NCBI GenBank assembly: GCA_021324675.1
Contig: JAJPIR010000278.1
Coordinates: 1 to 64,000 of the forward strand
DNA length: 64,000 bases
Origin: Actinomycetota bacterium
GTDB lineage: Bacteria; Actinomycetota; Actinomycetes; Mycobacteriales; Pseudonocardiaceae
Direction of reading: 5' to 3'
Shown here: positions 18,575-28,719 of the stretch, in pieces
Position numbering within the stretch: the stretch's first letter is position 1
Layout: each line of letters begins with the position of its first letter
Made by a program: the position numbers and the translations under genes
Notes under the pieces: model-generated
Told to the model about the DNA's origin: nothing
What the model saw: the letters and a program-made list of their open reading frames with translations, nothing else
Databases searched by the model: none

Positions 18575-18597
18575 GGCTCTTCAAGTACCGCCAACCC
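18575..18597 (+). repeat. left arm of 23-bp inverted repeat flanking the AIM24 gene
   Basis: ggctcttcaagtaccgccaaccc; exact reverse complement at 19423-19445. Confidence 0.95.
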
Positions 18598-18664
18598 CCA
18601 CCGCAGCTGCCGATAACCGCCACCAACCTCGCCCGGATGTCGCTCACCGCTAGGGTCGGCGGCC

Positions 18665-19354
18665 ATGAAGGTTGACATCCGGCACAACCCGTCGTTCACC
18701 GTCGCCCGTTGCCACCTCGCGCCGGGCGAACCAGTCCGGGTAGAAGGCGGCGCCATGATCGCACACAGCGCTGGCGTCCAACTCGAGTCCAAGACCCAGG
18801 GCGGCCTGTTGAAAGGCTTGTCTCGCAGCCTGCTCGGCGGCGGGTCGTTCTTCGTGACCACTTACACCGCACCGGCACAGGGCGGTTGGGTCGACGTGGC
18901 TGGGCTGCTCCCCGGCGACACCGTGCCGATCACCATCGTGCCGGAGCGGCCGTTTTTCCTGCGCCGCGGCAGCTGGATCGCCAACTCCTCCGAGGTCGAG
19001 ATCGACACCCAGTGGGGCGGCATGGCCAACCTGTTCGGTGGCGAAGGAGGCTTCGGCATCCGTGCGTCTGGGCAAGGGGAGGCGCTGGTGAGCGTCTATG
19101 GCGCCGTGGACGTCATCGACTTGCAGCCCCAGGAGATCGTCACGATCGACACCGGCCACGTCGTCGCCTATGACCTCAGCATCCAGTTCCAGATGCGCCG
19201 CGCCGTGGACGGGCGCACCATCCAGTCGGCGAAGAGCGGTGAGGGCTGGGTGTTCGACTTCGTTGGGCCCGGGCGTGTGCTGTTGCAGTCTCGCAATCCC
19301 GATGCATTCCTGGAGTGGATGGTGCATACGGTCGCCGCGCGCGTACAACGTTAG
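18665..19354 (+). CDS. AIM24/TIGR00266 family protein
   Basis: GEPVRVEGGAMIAHSAGVQLESKTQGGLLKGLSRSLLGGGSFFVTTYTAPAQGG. Confidence 0.9.
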   Translation: MKVDIRHNPSFTVARCHLAPGEPVRVEGGAMIAHSAGVQLESKTQGGLLKGLSRSLLGGGSFFVTTYTAPAQGGWVDVAGLLPGDTVPITIVPERPFFLRRGSWIANSSEVEIDTQWGGMANLFGGEGGFGIRASGQGEALVSVYGAVDVIDLQPQEIVTIDTGHVVAYDLSIQFQMRRAVDGRTIQSAKSGEGWVFDFVGPGRVLLQSRNPDAFLEWMVHTVAARVQR

Positions 19355-19422
19355 ACGACTCCTGGCTTCCTTTTAGTGGCGATCAGCCTGCGGTTGGTGG
19401 CTGTTTGAGATGATCCACACCC

Positions 19423-19445
19423 GGGTTGGCGGTACTTGAAGAGCC
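19423..19445 (-). repeat. right arm of 23-bp inverted repeat flanking the AIM24 gene
   Basis: gggttggcggtacttgaagagcc. Confidence 0.95.
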
Positions 19446-19861
19446 CTCAACCTAGGTGTCAGGGTTGCCTGACATGCCGTTTCACTCGAATGCCACGAGC
19501 CGTATCGTTTCGTGCTGGCAGCCCGTCACCGGCTCATGAGGGCATTCATTGGGGGAGGGACCGCCGACCGGGTATCAGGGGGGCGGGGTGGAACCCGGTC
19601 GGCGGCCTCGTACGCCCGCGGCTAGGGGGGAGCCGCTTGCGCAATCGGCGCACTGAGCATCGCGCTCACGCTCAGTAACCGTGAGGTCCGGCTGACGTCG
19701 TGTGGAACCGGGTCCTACGGCTAGTTCACCGACAGCTCCAAGTGTGCAGGGATGCGGTGCCCTCTGACAACCACCAGACGACCAACCAGATAACCACCGC
19801 GCCACCATCACTACCGCACCGGTACGCTGACGCACCCGGCGTAACGTCAGTACTCGCAGGG

Positions 19862-21016
19862 ATGGTGGGCAAGGTGGAGTTCGAACTAGAGCGCGACGCG
19901 TTCGCCGAGGCCATCGCGTGGACGGCGAGGGGCCTACCGACCCGTCCGGTCGTCCCGGTGACCGCGGGTGTCGTGCTCGAGGTGGTCGACGGTGTGCTGA
20001 TCGTCTCGGGTTTCGACTTCGAGGTTCTCAACCGGATCGAGGTTCCGGTCACCGAGAAGGCTGCGGGGCGGGTGCTGGTGTCCGGGCGGCTGCTCGCGGA
20101 GATCGCCCGCGCCCTGCCGCCCAAGGACGTCCGGGTCACCGTGGAGGCAAACCGGCTGGCGGTGCGATGCGGATCGGCGCGGTTCAACCTGCCGCTGCTG
20201 CATATCGAGGACTATCCGGCGGTGCCGGAGTTGCCGGCCACTTCGGGAAAAGTCCGCGGTGACGTTTTCGCCACCGCGATCGGGCAGGTCACCGTGGCGG
20301 CCAGCCGCGACGAGACACTGCCCATGCTCACCGGCGTGCGCATGGAAGTCGGCCCGGACGGCCTCAGTCTGGCCGCGACCGACCGCTACCGCCTGGCCGA
20401 GCGCCAGATCCCGTGGACCCCGACCGGCACGGTGCCTTCGGCCCCGCTGATCGTGCCCGCGAAGACGCTGGCCGACGTCGCCAAGTCACTGGGTTCGGCC
20501 AGTGAGGTGCTGCTGTCCATGGGCACCGCTGACAACGAAGGCTTTCTCGGTTTCTCTGCAAACGGCCGGCAGACGCTGACCCGGCTGCTGGACGGCGAGT
20601 TCGTCAAGTTTGCGTCGCTGTGGCCGACCGAGGTTGCGACCACCGTGGAGGTCGATGTCGCTGAGCTCATCGCCGCACTCAAACGGGTGTCGTTGGTGGC
20701 GCAGCGGTTCGCGCCGGTCCGCCTGGTCTTTGCCGACGGCATGGTGCAGCTGTCAGCGGAGGCGGACGACGAGTCCAGTGCCGAGGAGGAGCTCGAGGTG
20801 GGCCTCACCGGAGAGCCGCTGACTATCGGGTTCAACGCCGGTTATCTGCTTGACGGGCTTAGCGCGGTCACCACGCCCCGGGCGCGCCTGTCGTTCACCG
20901 AGTCCAGCAAACCAACCGTCATCACCCCGGTGACCGGGCTTGATGACGGCGCTGCAGATGACGCCAGGGACGGCTCCTACCGGTACCTGGTCATGTCGAT
21001 GCGGTTGCGCGGCTAG
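19862..21016 (+). CDS. dnaN: DNA polymerase III beta-subunit (sliding clamp) paralogue
   Basis: FNLPLLHIEDYPAVPELP, LPMLTGVRMEV, ATDRYRLAERQIPW, C-terminal YRYLVMSMRL. Confidence 0.88.
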   Translation: MVGKVEFELERDAFAEAIAWTARGLPTRPVVPVTAGVVLEVVDGVLIVSGFDFEVLNRIEVPVTEKAAGRVLVSGRLLAEIARALPPKDVRVTVEANRLAVRCGSARFNLPLLHIEDYPAVPELPATSGKVRGDVFATAIGQVTVAASRDETLPMLTGVRMEVGPDGLSLAATDRYRLAERQIPWTPTGTVPSAPLIVPAKTLADVAKSLGSASEVLLSMGTADNEGFLGFSANGRQTLTRLLDGEFVKFASLWPTEVATTVEVDVAELIAALKRVSLVAQRFAPVRLVFADGMVQLSAEADDESSAEEELEVGLTGEPLTIGFNAGYLLDGLSAVTTPRARLSFTESSKPTVITPVTGLDDGAADDARDGSYRYLVMSMRLRG

Positions 21017-21384
21017 CTCACGGGTCGGCGAAACGGCCAGGGCCTCCGGGCACTCGCCGTTGGCTGGCTCGACTCGCGGGGATTGCGCCACGTGGCGTAC
21101 TGGACCATCGCCTCGGCGGGTTCCATGACAGGGATGCCGAGCATGCCCGCGGCCCGCACGGTGGGGTGATCTGCGGGCACGGAGGAGTCGGCGACCACGA
21201 CGGTGACCGCTGGCGTAAGCCGGCTGCGAGTCACCGCTCCGTGTGCCTCCAGTAACCGGCGTAGTGCTCCAATGTCGGCCGAACTGCCGAGATACAGCAC
21301 GTGCACCGGATCTTGGGTGGCCGTATGACGACCCACCGTGTCTCCAGTCTCCCGACGGGTGTTCCTCAACGGAGGTGTGCTCAC
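21013..21384 (-). CDS. BRCT-domain protein resembling the C-terminus of DEDDh exonucleases
   Basis: LYLGSSADIGALRRLLEAHGAVTRSRLTPAVTVVVADSSVPADHPTVRAAGMLGIPVMEPAEAM. Confidence 0.55.
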   Translation of the reverse strand: MSTPPLRNTRRETGDTVGRHTATQDPVHVLYLGSSADIGALRRLLEAHGAVTRSRLTPAVTVVVADSSVPADHPTVRAAGMLGIPVMEPAEAMVQYATWRNPRESSQPTASARRPWPFRRPVS

Positions 21385-21467
21385 CCATGAGGGTTACTGC
21401 CTGCACACATCCTGGAAAGTCTGAGTATGGTACTCCGTTCGACCCACTAAATGGGTGCGCCACGCCA

Positions 21468-22793
21468 TCAAGAGGCAGTGATCCGAGACACTCTCGCGTG
21501 CAGAGCGGCATGCGCTTGCCCGGTGTCGATCCGGGTCGAGCGGCCGCCCTGCACCACCTGCTCTCCGGCAACCCATACATCCCGCACCGCCCGGGCTCCG
21601 GCCGTCCATACCAGGTTGGCCAGCAACTGGGCGTCCGGGACGCCCAACCCGGCTGCGAAGGCCGGATCGTCGGCGCCGATGTGCACCAGATCGGCCCACC
21701 CACCCGGGCGCAGGGTGCCGAGATCATCGCGACCCAGCGCGGCCGCACCGCCCCGGGTGGCGAGCAGGAGCGCCTGCGCGGCGGTCACCGCGGCAGCGTC
21801 CCCGGAGGTGAGCCGGGCCAGCAAGGCGGCTAGCCGGGCGTCGGTCCACAGATCCAGGTCATCGTGCGAGGCCGGGCCGTCGGTGCCCAGGCCGACGGCG
21901 ATCCCCGCGGCGCGCAGGTCCAGCAGCCGCGCGATCCCGGAGGCCAGCTTGCTGTTGGAGACCGGGCAGTGCGCCACGCCGACGCGGTGCCGGGACAGCA
22001 CGGCGATATCGCTGTCGGACAGCTGTACCGCGTGCGCGGCCAGCACCCGCGCTCCCGGGTTCAGTACGCCGAGATTTTCCAGCAGCAGCGGCACCGACCC
22101 GTGCGCCTCGCGGATCGCGGTGTCCTCACCGGTGGTCTCGGCGACGTGGATATGCAGCAGTGCACCGCGTTGCCGAGCGTCCGCGCCCGCCGCCGCCAGC
22201 GCCTCAGCGGGCAACGTGTAGGCGGCGTGCGGGCCGTAGCCCAGTTCGATGCGTTCACCGGGCCCGAAGCGGATGCCGTCGGCGTCGATCCACCGGTTGA
22301 TGCCGTCCAGCATCTGCCGCCAGCTGCCGAGCCGGTCCCAGCCCGGGGCCGCGATGATGCCGGGCGTTACCACCACCCGGCTACCCGCGGCGAGTACGGC
22401 ATCCACGACCGCTTCGTTGTAGAAGTACATCTCCACGCTGGTGGTGATCCCAGCGCGGAGCATCTCCACAACGCCGACCAGCATGCCGGCGCGCACGTCG
22501 TCGGCGTCCATCCGGGACTCGGCAGGCCAGATCACCTCGGTCAGCCAGCGCATCAGCGGCAGGTCCCCGCCCAGGCCACGCATACCGGTCATCGCCGTGT
22601 GCGCGTGCGCATTGACCAGCCCGGGCATCAGGATGCCGGTTAGCTGCAGGACGGTGCCCTGGAACGCCGGTGCCTGCGCCAAAGGACCGACATAAGCCAG
22701 CCGTCCGGCGTCGTCGACGTCCACCACGGCGTCGCGCAGCACCGTGCACTGCTCGTCGCAGGGCAGCACCACCGGGGCGCTCAGCCGCATCAT
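21468..22793 (-). CDS. amidohydrolase family (SAH/MTA deaminase or chlorohydrolase-like)
   Basis: LMPGLVNAHAHTAMTGMRGLGGDLPLMRWL; LHIHVAETTGE; VAHCPVSNSKLASGIARL; GLGTDGPASHDDLD. Confidence 0.9.
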   Translation of the reverse strand: MMRLSAPVVLPCDEQCTVLRDAVVDVDDAGRLAYVGPLAQAPAFQGTVLQLTGILMPGLVNAHAHTAMTGMRGLGGDLPLMRWLTEVIWPAESRMDADDVRAGMLVGVVEMLRAGITTSVEMYFYNEAVVDAVLAAGSRVVVTPGIIAAPGWDRLGSWRQMLDGINRWIDADGIRFGPGERIELGYGPHAAYTLPAEALAAAGADARQRGALLHIHVAETTGEDTAIREAHGSVPLLLENLGVLNPGARVLAAHAVQLSDSDIAVLSRHRVGVAHCPVSNSKLASGIARLLDLRAAGIAVGLGTDGPASHDDLDLWTDARLAALLARLTSGDAAAVTAAQALLLATRGGAAALGRDDLGTLRPGGWADLVHIGADDPAFAAGLGVPDAQLLANLVWTAGARAVRDVWVAGEQVVQGGRSTRIDTGQAHAALHARVSRITAS

Positions 22794-23425
22794 GGGATGG
22801 GCTCGGTCAGCGAGTGACGCAGCAAGGCCGACAGCGGCCGCAGCGGGGGAAGCCAGGCGCCTTCGGGCGGCAGCGTCTCCAGGGTGATCCGGGGCAGTGG
22901 TTGCAGGAACAGCTCCGGAATGTCCTCCAGGTCCTCGAACCCCAGCACGGCCGAGTTGACTGCGAACGAGGCGTGTTCCCGGAACCCGAGCACGGTGACC
23001 TCGACGCCGTGGGCGACCAGATCCTCGAGCGGCTCCCGGAAGGCACGGCTGTCCCCGGAGGCCACCAGCAACTGGCGCAGCACACCTTGCTCATGGCGGG
23101 ACCGGATATGCGTGAGCATGTCTTCATCGATGTCAGATTCGTCGATCTTCGGTTTGGCGAACACGGCGAACCCGGTGTTGCGCAATGCCTCCACCCAGGG
23201 CCGCACGAAATCGGTACTCCCCGGCGCGACGTTGGTGAACACCGTCGCCTCCGGCTCGGTGTCGGGCCCGGCACGGGTGATCAGCCAGCGACCCAGGGCG
23301 TCGAACCGCGGCCGTGACGCGGAGCTGGGACGTCCGCCAAGGATCGAGCCCAAACTCATGTCAATGTTGGGCGCATCCCAGACGAGCAGGGTGATCGGCC
23401 TGGTCGACGCGGAGTCCGGGTTCAT
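22790..23425 (-). CDS. NYN domain-containing protein
   Basis: ITLLVWDAPNIDMSLGSILG...VDEDMLTHIRS-like segment, LLVASGDSRAFREPLEDLVAHGVEVTVLGF. Confidence 0.82.
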   Translation of the reverse strand: MNPDSASTRPITLLVWDAPNIDMSLGSILGGRPSSASRPRFDALGRWLITRAGPDTEPEATVFTNVAPGSTDFVRPWVEALRNTGFAVFAKPKIDESDIDEDMLTHIRSRHEQGVLRQLLVASGDSRAFREPLEDLVAHGVEVTVLGFREHASFAVNSAVLGFEDLEDIPELFLQPLPRITLETLPPEGAWLPPLRPLSALLRHSLTEPIP

Positions 23426-23514
23426 GGTCACCGATCCTGCCGCATGACCGTGCACCGGCGGCAGGCACACTCGACACCAGCGCGCGACACGGGCCCGACC
23501 GCGGGGCTAGCGCT

Positions 23515-24177
23515 TCAGCGCTTGGTGAACAACAGGTCGCGGACGGCGCGGCCATCATCGCGGGCACGTTGTTCGAACTTGGTGACCGGTCGCCACAGCG
23601 GTCGGGTAGCGAAGCCGACCGCGGTGTTGCGCAGGGTGGGCTCGGCGGTGCAGGCGGCGAGCATCTCCAGCGCGTAGGCCTCCCAGTCGGTAGCCAGATG
23701 CAGCGTGCCACCCGGCGCCAGCCGGGACGCCACCAGGGCGACGAACTCGCCAGTGACCAGGCGACGTTTGTGGTGGCGGCGCTTGGGCCATGGGTCGGGG
23801 AAGTAAATCCGGACGGCGTGCAGGCTGCCTGCCGAGATGTGGTCGTGGAGCAATGCCTGCGCGTCACCGCGCAGCAGCCGCAGGTTGGTGATCTGCGCTT
23901 GCTCGATACGCAGCAGCAGCTGGGCCAGGCCCGGTTGGTAGACCTCGACGGCGAGATGGTCGATCTCCGGTGCGGCCAGTGCCATGGACGCGGTCGACTC
24001 GCCCATACCGGAGCCGATCTCCAGGACGACCGGGGCCGCGCGCCCGAACCATCCGGCCGTGTCCAGAGGCCCTTCGGGCAGGTCAAGGACATCGGCGCCC
24101 CACCGGTGCCAGCTGCGCTCCCAGGCGCGTTGCTGCCCGGTGGTCATCCGGGCTCGCTGCGGGTAGATCGTCTGCAC
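23515..24177 (-). CDS. trmB: tRNA (guanosine(46)-N7)-methyltransferase
   Basis: VVLEIGSGMGESTASMALAAPE; VRIYFPDPWPKRRHHKRRL. Confidence 0.93.
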   Translation of the reverse strand: MQTIYPQRARMTTGQQRAWERSWHRWGADVLDLPEGPLDTAGWFGRAAPVVLEIGSGMGESTASMALAAPEIDHLAVEVYQPGLAQLLLRIEQAQITNLRLLRGDAQALLHDHISAGSLHAVRIYFPDPWPKRRHHKRRLVTGEFVALVASRLAPGGTLHLATDWEAYALEMLAACTAEPTLRNTAVGFATRPLWRPVTKFEQRARDDGRAVRDLLFTKR

Positions 24178-24203
24178 GCCTACAGCCTGGCAGGATTACT
24201 GGC

Positions 24204-24482
24204 GTGAACACCCTTCAGGAGTGGGTCAACCTGGTATGCCAGGAACTGGATCTTGGCGATGCGGTCTCCCTAGCAGCGATGCAGTCGCGGGTGCTGGACC
24301 TGTCCCGAGACGTCGCGCACGGGGTGGCGCGGCCAGCCGCACCCCTCACCGCTTACCTGCTCGGACTGGCGGCCGGACGCAGCAGCGACCCGGAAACCAC
24401 CGCGGACGAACTAGCCCAGCGGATTTGCCTGTTGGCCCAGCGCTGGAGCGAAGACCAGGGTGCATCTTCAGAGCCCAGGTAA
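24204..24482 (+). CDS. DUF6457-like small protein
   Basis: VNTLQEWVNLVCQELDLGDAVSLAAMQSRVLDLSRDVAHGVARPAAPLTAYLLGLAAG. Confidence 0.65.
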   Translation: MNTLQEWVNLVCQELDLGDAVSLAAMQSRVLDLSRDVAHGVARPAAPLTAYLLGLAAGRSSDPETTADELAQRICLLAQRWSEDQGASSEPR

Positions 24483-24506
24483 GATTCTTGGCTGAAGGTG
24501 CATAAA

Positions 24507-24540
24507 GGCCCGGGTCGCCCCCCGAATGGCGACCCGGGCC
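24507..24540. terminator. intrinsic-terminator-like hairpin
   Basis: ggcccgggtcgcc / ggcgacccgggcc, 13-bp perfect stem, 8-nt loop. Confidence 0.75.
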
Positions 24541-24793
24541 CTTCCCCCTAGGGGGCCCGGCTGCGCACATCTGTACGCGCCGCGGCGTTTCGCTAGGCTG
24601 GCTGGGCGTTCCGGCGCTGCGCCCAGACGGTGCGGCCGGCCGCCCATATAGTCCCTATGGCGCCTTGACCGTACTGCCGAACACAGAGGGGATTCCCCCA
24701 CTACACCGGAATCAAACATCGGGACTGCGCCGGAATTCTCAGCCCCGATGCTCCCCGCCGCCAGCTGAGGACCTGCGGGATGACGAGTGAATG

Positions 24794-25012
24794 CTAGATG
24801 GAGATGAGGCCAGCCCCGCCGTACTTGCGGGTGCCGATAATTGCAGCAAGCCCATGAAGCCGAGACCGCGGGTCACAGTACTTGCGCTCGGGGTCGGATT
24901 CCCGGTGGCAGATGCCGTTCCGGTAGCAGGGATTCTCCTTGCCCCAATCAGTGTACCCCTCACCGCCGTGCCCGTAGCCGGCGCCCATGGTGAATACATC
25001 CGAGACCCTCAT
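24794..25012 (-). CDS. orphan Cys-containing small protein (72 aa)
   Basis: coding-like GC3 and purine-rich SD region (gagaggggaaagg) before ATG; MRVSDVFTMGAGYGHGGEGYTDWGKENPCYRNGICHRESDPERKYCDPRSRLHGLAAIIGTRKYGGAGLISI. Confidence 0.5.
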   Translation of the reverse strand: MRVSDVFTMGAGYGHGGEGYTDWGKENPCYRNGICHRESDPERKYCDPRSRLHGLAAIIGTRKYGGAGLISI

Positions 25013-25409
25013 AACGCCTTTCCCCTCTCCCAGTTGATGGAGTAGTCAAAGTCAGCAGGACCGAAGCGACGCCGGGAACTTGTGCCCCGAGGTTGGGCAC
25101 AGCCGCTCAATGGATCTGTTGCCGATGCTGGATATACCCGGAAAGAATGCCGCGACACGATCCCCCTATATCGCCGGCGCGCTCAAGCGCTTCGCGGACT
25201 CCGCCCGGTATTACTGCCCGGAGTGTGTAATGATTTGGCCCCCCAATGACCCAGCGGTCCCACTTACTTTCCGTGGTGATGCAGGCTCAAGCTATGGCAC
25301 GCCGGTCACTGATTGCAACAGGTACTTTTGTACCGCGGTCAGTGAAGAACACACCTTCCAGTCATCACTCTTCCGCACTCTTCCGCCGTTGCAGCTAGGG
25401 TCGGCGGGT

Positions 25410-26927
25410 GTGAGTACCGGAACCATCGACACCGATTTCCTCGCCTTGCCGTTGCGGTCGCTGGCTGATGCAGCTCTCGAACGAGCGCGCGAGCTCGGCG
25501 CCGAGCACGCTGACGTGCGGATCGAGCGGATCACTGGGCAGCTGCTGCGGCTGCGCGATGGGGCCGTGGCCACTATGCAGGACTCGACCACCATCGGGCT
25601 GGCTGTCCGGGTGATCGTTGAGGGCACCTGGGGGTTCGCCTCCCATCTCGAGCTGACCCCCACCTCCGCGGTGACCACCGCGCAGCGGGCCGTCGAGGTG
25701 GCCCGCACGCTGCGGCCGCTCAACGCCGAACGGGTAGAGCTGGCCGGGGAGCCCGTCCATGCTGGCGTGGTGTGGGCCGGCGGTCACGAGATCGACCCGT
25801 TTTCGGTGCCGTTGAGCGAGAAGGTGGCGTTGCTGTCGGAGTGGTCTCACCGGCTGCTGGCCACCGACGGTATCGACCACACCGACGTGATCTTCCGAGC
25901 AGGGAGGGAGACCAAGTTCTACGCCGACTCCGACGGCACCAGCACCACCCAGCAGCGGGTCCGCATGCACCCCTCGGTCACCGCGATCGCGGTGGACCAG
26001 GCGGCGGGATTGTTCGAGACTATGCGGACCTGCGCTCCGCCGACCGCCCGCGGCTGGGAATACCTGGCCGGCAACACCGTGTGGGACTGGGACAGCGAGC
26101 TGGCGCAGCTCCCGGAGTGGCTGGCTGAGAAGGTCAAGGCGCCCAGCGTGGCGCCCGGCCGGTACGACCTGGTGATCGACCCCACCAACCTGTGGCTGAC
26201 CATCCATGAGTCGATCGGGCACGCCACCGAGTACGACCGGGCAATCGGCTACGAAGCTGCCTACGCCGGGTCATCGTTCGCCACCCCGGACAAGCTGGGC
26301 ACCCTGCATTACGGCTCGCCGATCATGCATGTCACCGGCGATCGCACGTACCCGCACGGCCTGGCCACCATCGGCTACGACGACGACGGGGTGGCCACTT
26401 CACAATGGGACTTGGTACGCGACGGGACACTGGTGGGCTACCAGACCGATCGGGTGTTCGCCCGGCGCCTCGGGTTGGAGCGCTCGGCGGGGTGCGCGTA
26501 TGCCGACTCCCCGCACCACGTCCCCATCCAGCGCATGGCCAACGTATCGCTGCAGCCGGACTCGACGTCCGACACCTCCACTGCGGAGCTGATCTCCGGG
26601 GTGCAACGCGGCATCTATATCGTCGGCGACCGTTCGTGGTCGATCGACATGCAACGCTACAACTTCCAGTTCACCGGCCAGCGCTTCTACCGCATCGAGA
26701 ACGGCGCGCTGGCCGGACAGCTCCGCGATGTCGCCTACCAGTCCACCACGACTGATTTCTGGGGCGCCATGGAAGCGGTGGGTGGCCCCTCGACATGGGT
26801 GCTGGGCGGTGCGATCAACTGCGGCAAGGCGCAACCCGGCCAGGTCGCGGCGGTCAGCCACGGGTGCCCGTCGGCGCTGTTCCGCGACATCAACGTGCTC
26901 AACGCCCGCGAGGAGGCCGGCGAGTGA
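25410..26927 (+). CDS. tldD: TldD/PmbA family metalloprotease (TldD-like, HExxxH)
   Basis: WLTIHESIGHATEYDRAIGYE; GTSTTQQRVRMHPSVTAIA. Confidence 0.9.
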   Translation: MSTGTIDTDFLALPLRSLADAALERARELGAEHADVRIERITGQLLRLRDGAVATMQDSTTIGLAVRVIVEGTWGFASHLELTPTSAVTTAQRAVEVARTLRPLNAERVELAGEPVHAGVVWAGGHEIDPFSVPLSEKVALLSEWSHRLLATDGIDHTDVIFRAGRETKFYADSDGTSTTQQRVRMHPSVTAIAVDQAAGLFETMRTCAPPTARGWEYLAGNTVWDWDSELAQLPEWLAEKVKAPSVAPGRYDLVIDPTNLWLTIHESIGHATEYDRAIGYEAAYAGSSFATPDKLGTLHYGSPIMHVTGDRTYPHGLATIGYDDDGVATSQWDLVRDGTLVGYQTDRVFARRLGLERSAGCAYADSPHHVPIQRMANVSLQPDSTSDTSTAELISGVQRGIYIVGDRSWSIDMQRYNFQFTGQRFYRIENGALAGQLRDVAYQSTTTDFWGAMEAVGGPSTWVLGGAINCGKAQPGQVAAVSHGCPSALFRDINVLNAREEAGE

Positions 26928-28309
26928 TCAGTCCAGACGAGCTGACCACGACCGCGCTGGACGCGTCGAAAGCCGACGGCTGCACCGTGGTGCTCACCGA
27001 TACCAGCGAGGTGAACCTGCGCTGGGCGAACAGCACGATGACCACCAACGGGCACTCCACCACCCGTTCCTTCTCGGTGATCTCCGTGGTGGGCGACTCG
27101 GTCGGCGTGGTCAGCGGCAATGGCGCCGAGCTCGACGAGGTGCGCGCCGTCGTCGCGGCCAGCGAGCAGGCCGCCCGCGAGTCTGGTCCGGCACAGGACG
27201 TGGCACCGCTGGTGGAAGGCGAAGCTGACGGTGATTTCGGCGAACCCGGGGCGGCTACCGAGATCGGCGTGTTCGCCCGGTTGACCGGCGAGCTTGCTGC
27301 GACCTTCGATGGAGCCGGCGAGTCCGGTCGCGGAGAGCTGCTCTACGGCTTCGCCGACCACCGCGTCGAGACCACCTGGCTGGCGTCATCGACCGGGTTA
27401 CGCCGCCGTTGGGTGCAGCCCACCGGGACCATCGAGATCAATGCCAAGATCGCCGACAACCTCGGCCGCAGTGCCTGGGTCGGTGCGTACACTGCCGATT
27501 TCACTGATCTGGACTTCCCCGCTCTCGTCGCGGAGCTACGCCGCCGGCTGTGCTGGTCAAAGCGACAGGTTCAGCTGCCCGCCGGCCGGTACGAGACAAT
27601 CCTGCCGCCCTCTGCGGTCGCGGATCTGATGCTGTACATGGTGTGGTCGATGGACGGCCGCCCGGCGCACGAGGGCCGGTCCGCTTTCGCCGTGCCCGGC
27701 AAGGGACCCGGTGCCACCCGGCTCGGTGAGCAACTCACCGGGCTGCCGCTGACGCTGTCCAGTGATCCCTCGGTGCCCGGGCTGCAGACCGCGCCGTTCT
27801 TGGTGACCACTGCGTCGAGCGACTCGGCCAGCGTGTTCGACAACGGTGCCCCGGTGCATCGGGTGGATTGGCTGCGTAACGGCACGATCAACGCTCTGGC
27901 CTATCCCCGGGCAGCCGCGCAGGAATTCGGTGCCCAATTCACCTCACCAGCAGAGAACCTGATCTTGACCGGGGGCAGCACGGCGCGGACCGACGAGCTG
28001 GTAGCGCGTACCGACCGCGGCTTGTTGCTGACCTGCCTGTGGTACATCCGAGAGGTCGATCCAGTGTCGTTGTTGCTCACCGGGCTGACCCGGGATGGGG
28101 TGTACCTCGTCGAGAGTGGTGAGGTGGTTGGTCAGGTGAACAACTTCCGGTTCAACGAGAGTCCGATCGACCTGATCCGCAGGGTCAGCGAGGTCGGCGC
28201 CACCGAGAGCACCTTGTGCCGGGAATGGAAGGACTGGTTTTCCCGCACCGCGATGGCGCCTTTGCGGATCCCCGACTTCAACATGTCCTCGGTAAGCCAA
28301 GCCAGCTAG
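26924..28309 (+). CDS. TldE/PmbA-like non-catalytic partner
   Basis: GTGA overlap with tldD; YETILPPSAVADLMLYMVWSMDGRPAHEGRSAF; no HExxxH. Confidence 0.85.
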   Translation: MISPDELTTTALDASKADGCTVVLTDTSEVNLRWANSTMTTNGHSTTRSFSVISVVGDSVGVVSGNGAELDEVRAVVAASEQAARESGPAQDVAPLVEGEADGDFGEPGAATEIGVFARLTGELAATFDGAGESGRGELLYGFADHRVETTWLASSTGLRRRWVQPTGTIEINAKIADNLGRSAWVGAYTADFTDLDFPALVAELRRRLCWSKRQVQLPAGRYETILPPSAVADLMLYMVWSMDGRPAHEGRSAFAVPGKGPGATRLGEQLTGLPLTLSSDPSVPGLQTAPFLVTTASSDSASVFDNGAPVHRVDWLRNGTINALAYPRAAAQEFGAQFTSPAENLILTGGSTARTDELVARTDRGLLLTCLWYIREVDPVSLLLTGLTRDGVYLVESGEVVGQVNNFRFNESPIDLIRRVSEVGATESTLCREWKDWFSRTAMAPLRIPDFNMSSVSQAS

Positions 28310-28719
28310 CCATAGGCAGCCTTGTCACATTTGCCACATCTGTACCGCCGGGACTGCGTAGGGAGGTCTTGGTGGTAGACGAACTTCCGATGGCGAAGCT
28401 GATCAGCGTGCAACGCCAATTCGTATCGGACCGCACTGCTATCGACGTGCCGGTAATACCGTTGGCGGTGTTGCTGGAATCGAAAGCTCTCGGGGCGGCC
28501 GCCGCAGCGCTGGCACGGCACCTGCCCAAGTGAGCACCACCACAGGCAGTCTTTTGTGAGGAATTTCTCAAACAAGGGCGCGAGTTCACCTGCCGGACTA
28601 CCGTAGTTTTCGATCCCTTCGACGTCCACCGCCCGTGCCCAGCATGTGGCGGTCCTCGGCGTTCCCGGCGAACGTCGTCGGTCGGATGGGAGCCGGTTGG
28701 CTCACGAAGGAGACGAGCA

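Noticed and set aside
25080-25409. N-terminal extension of TldD from the 615-aa ORF
   Set aside because: Lower GC and no family-like content; the GTG at 25410 gives the expected TldD N-terminus.
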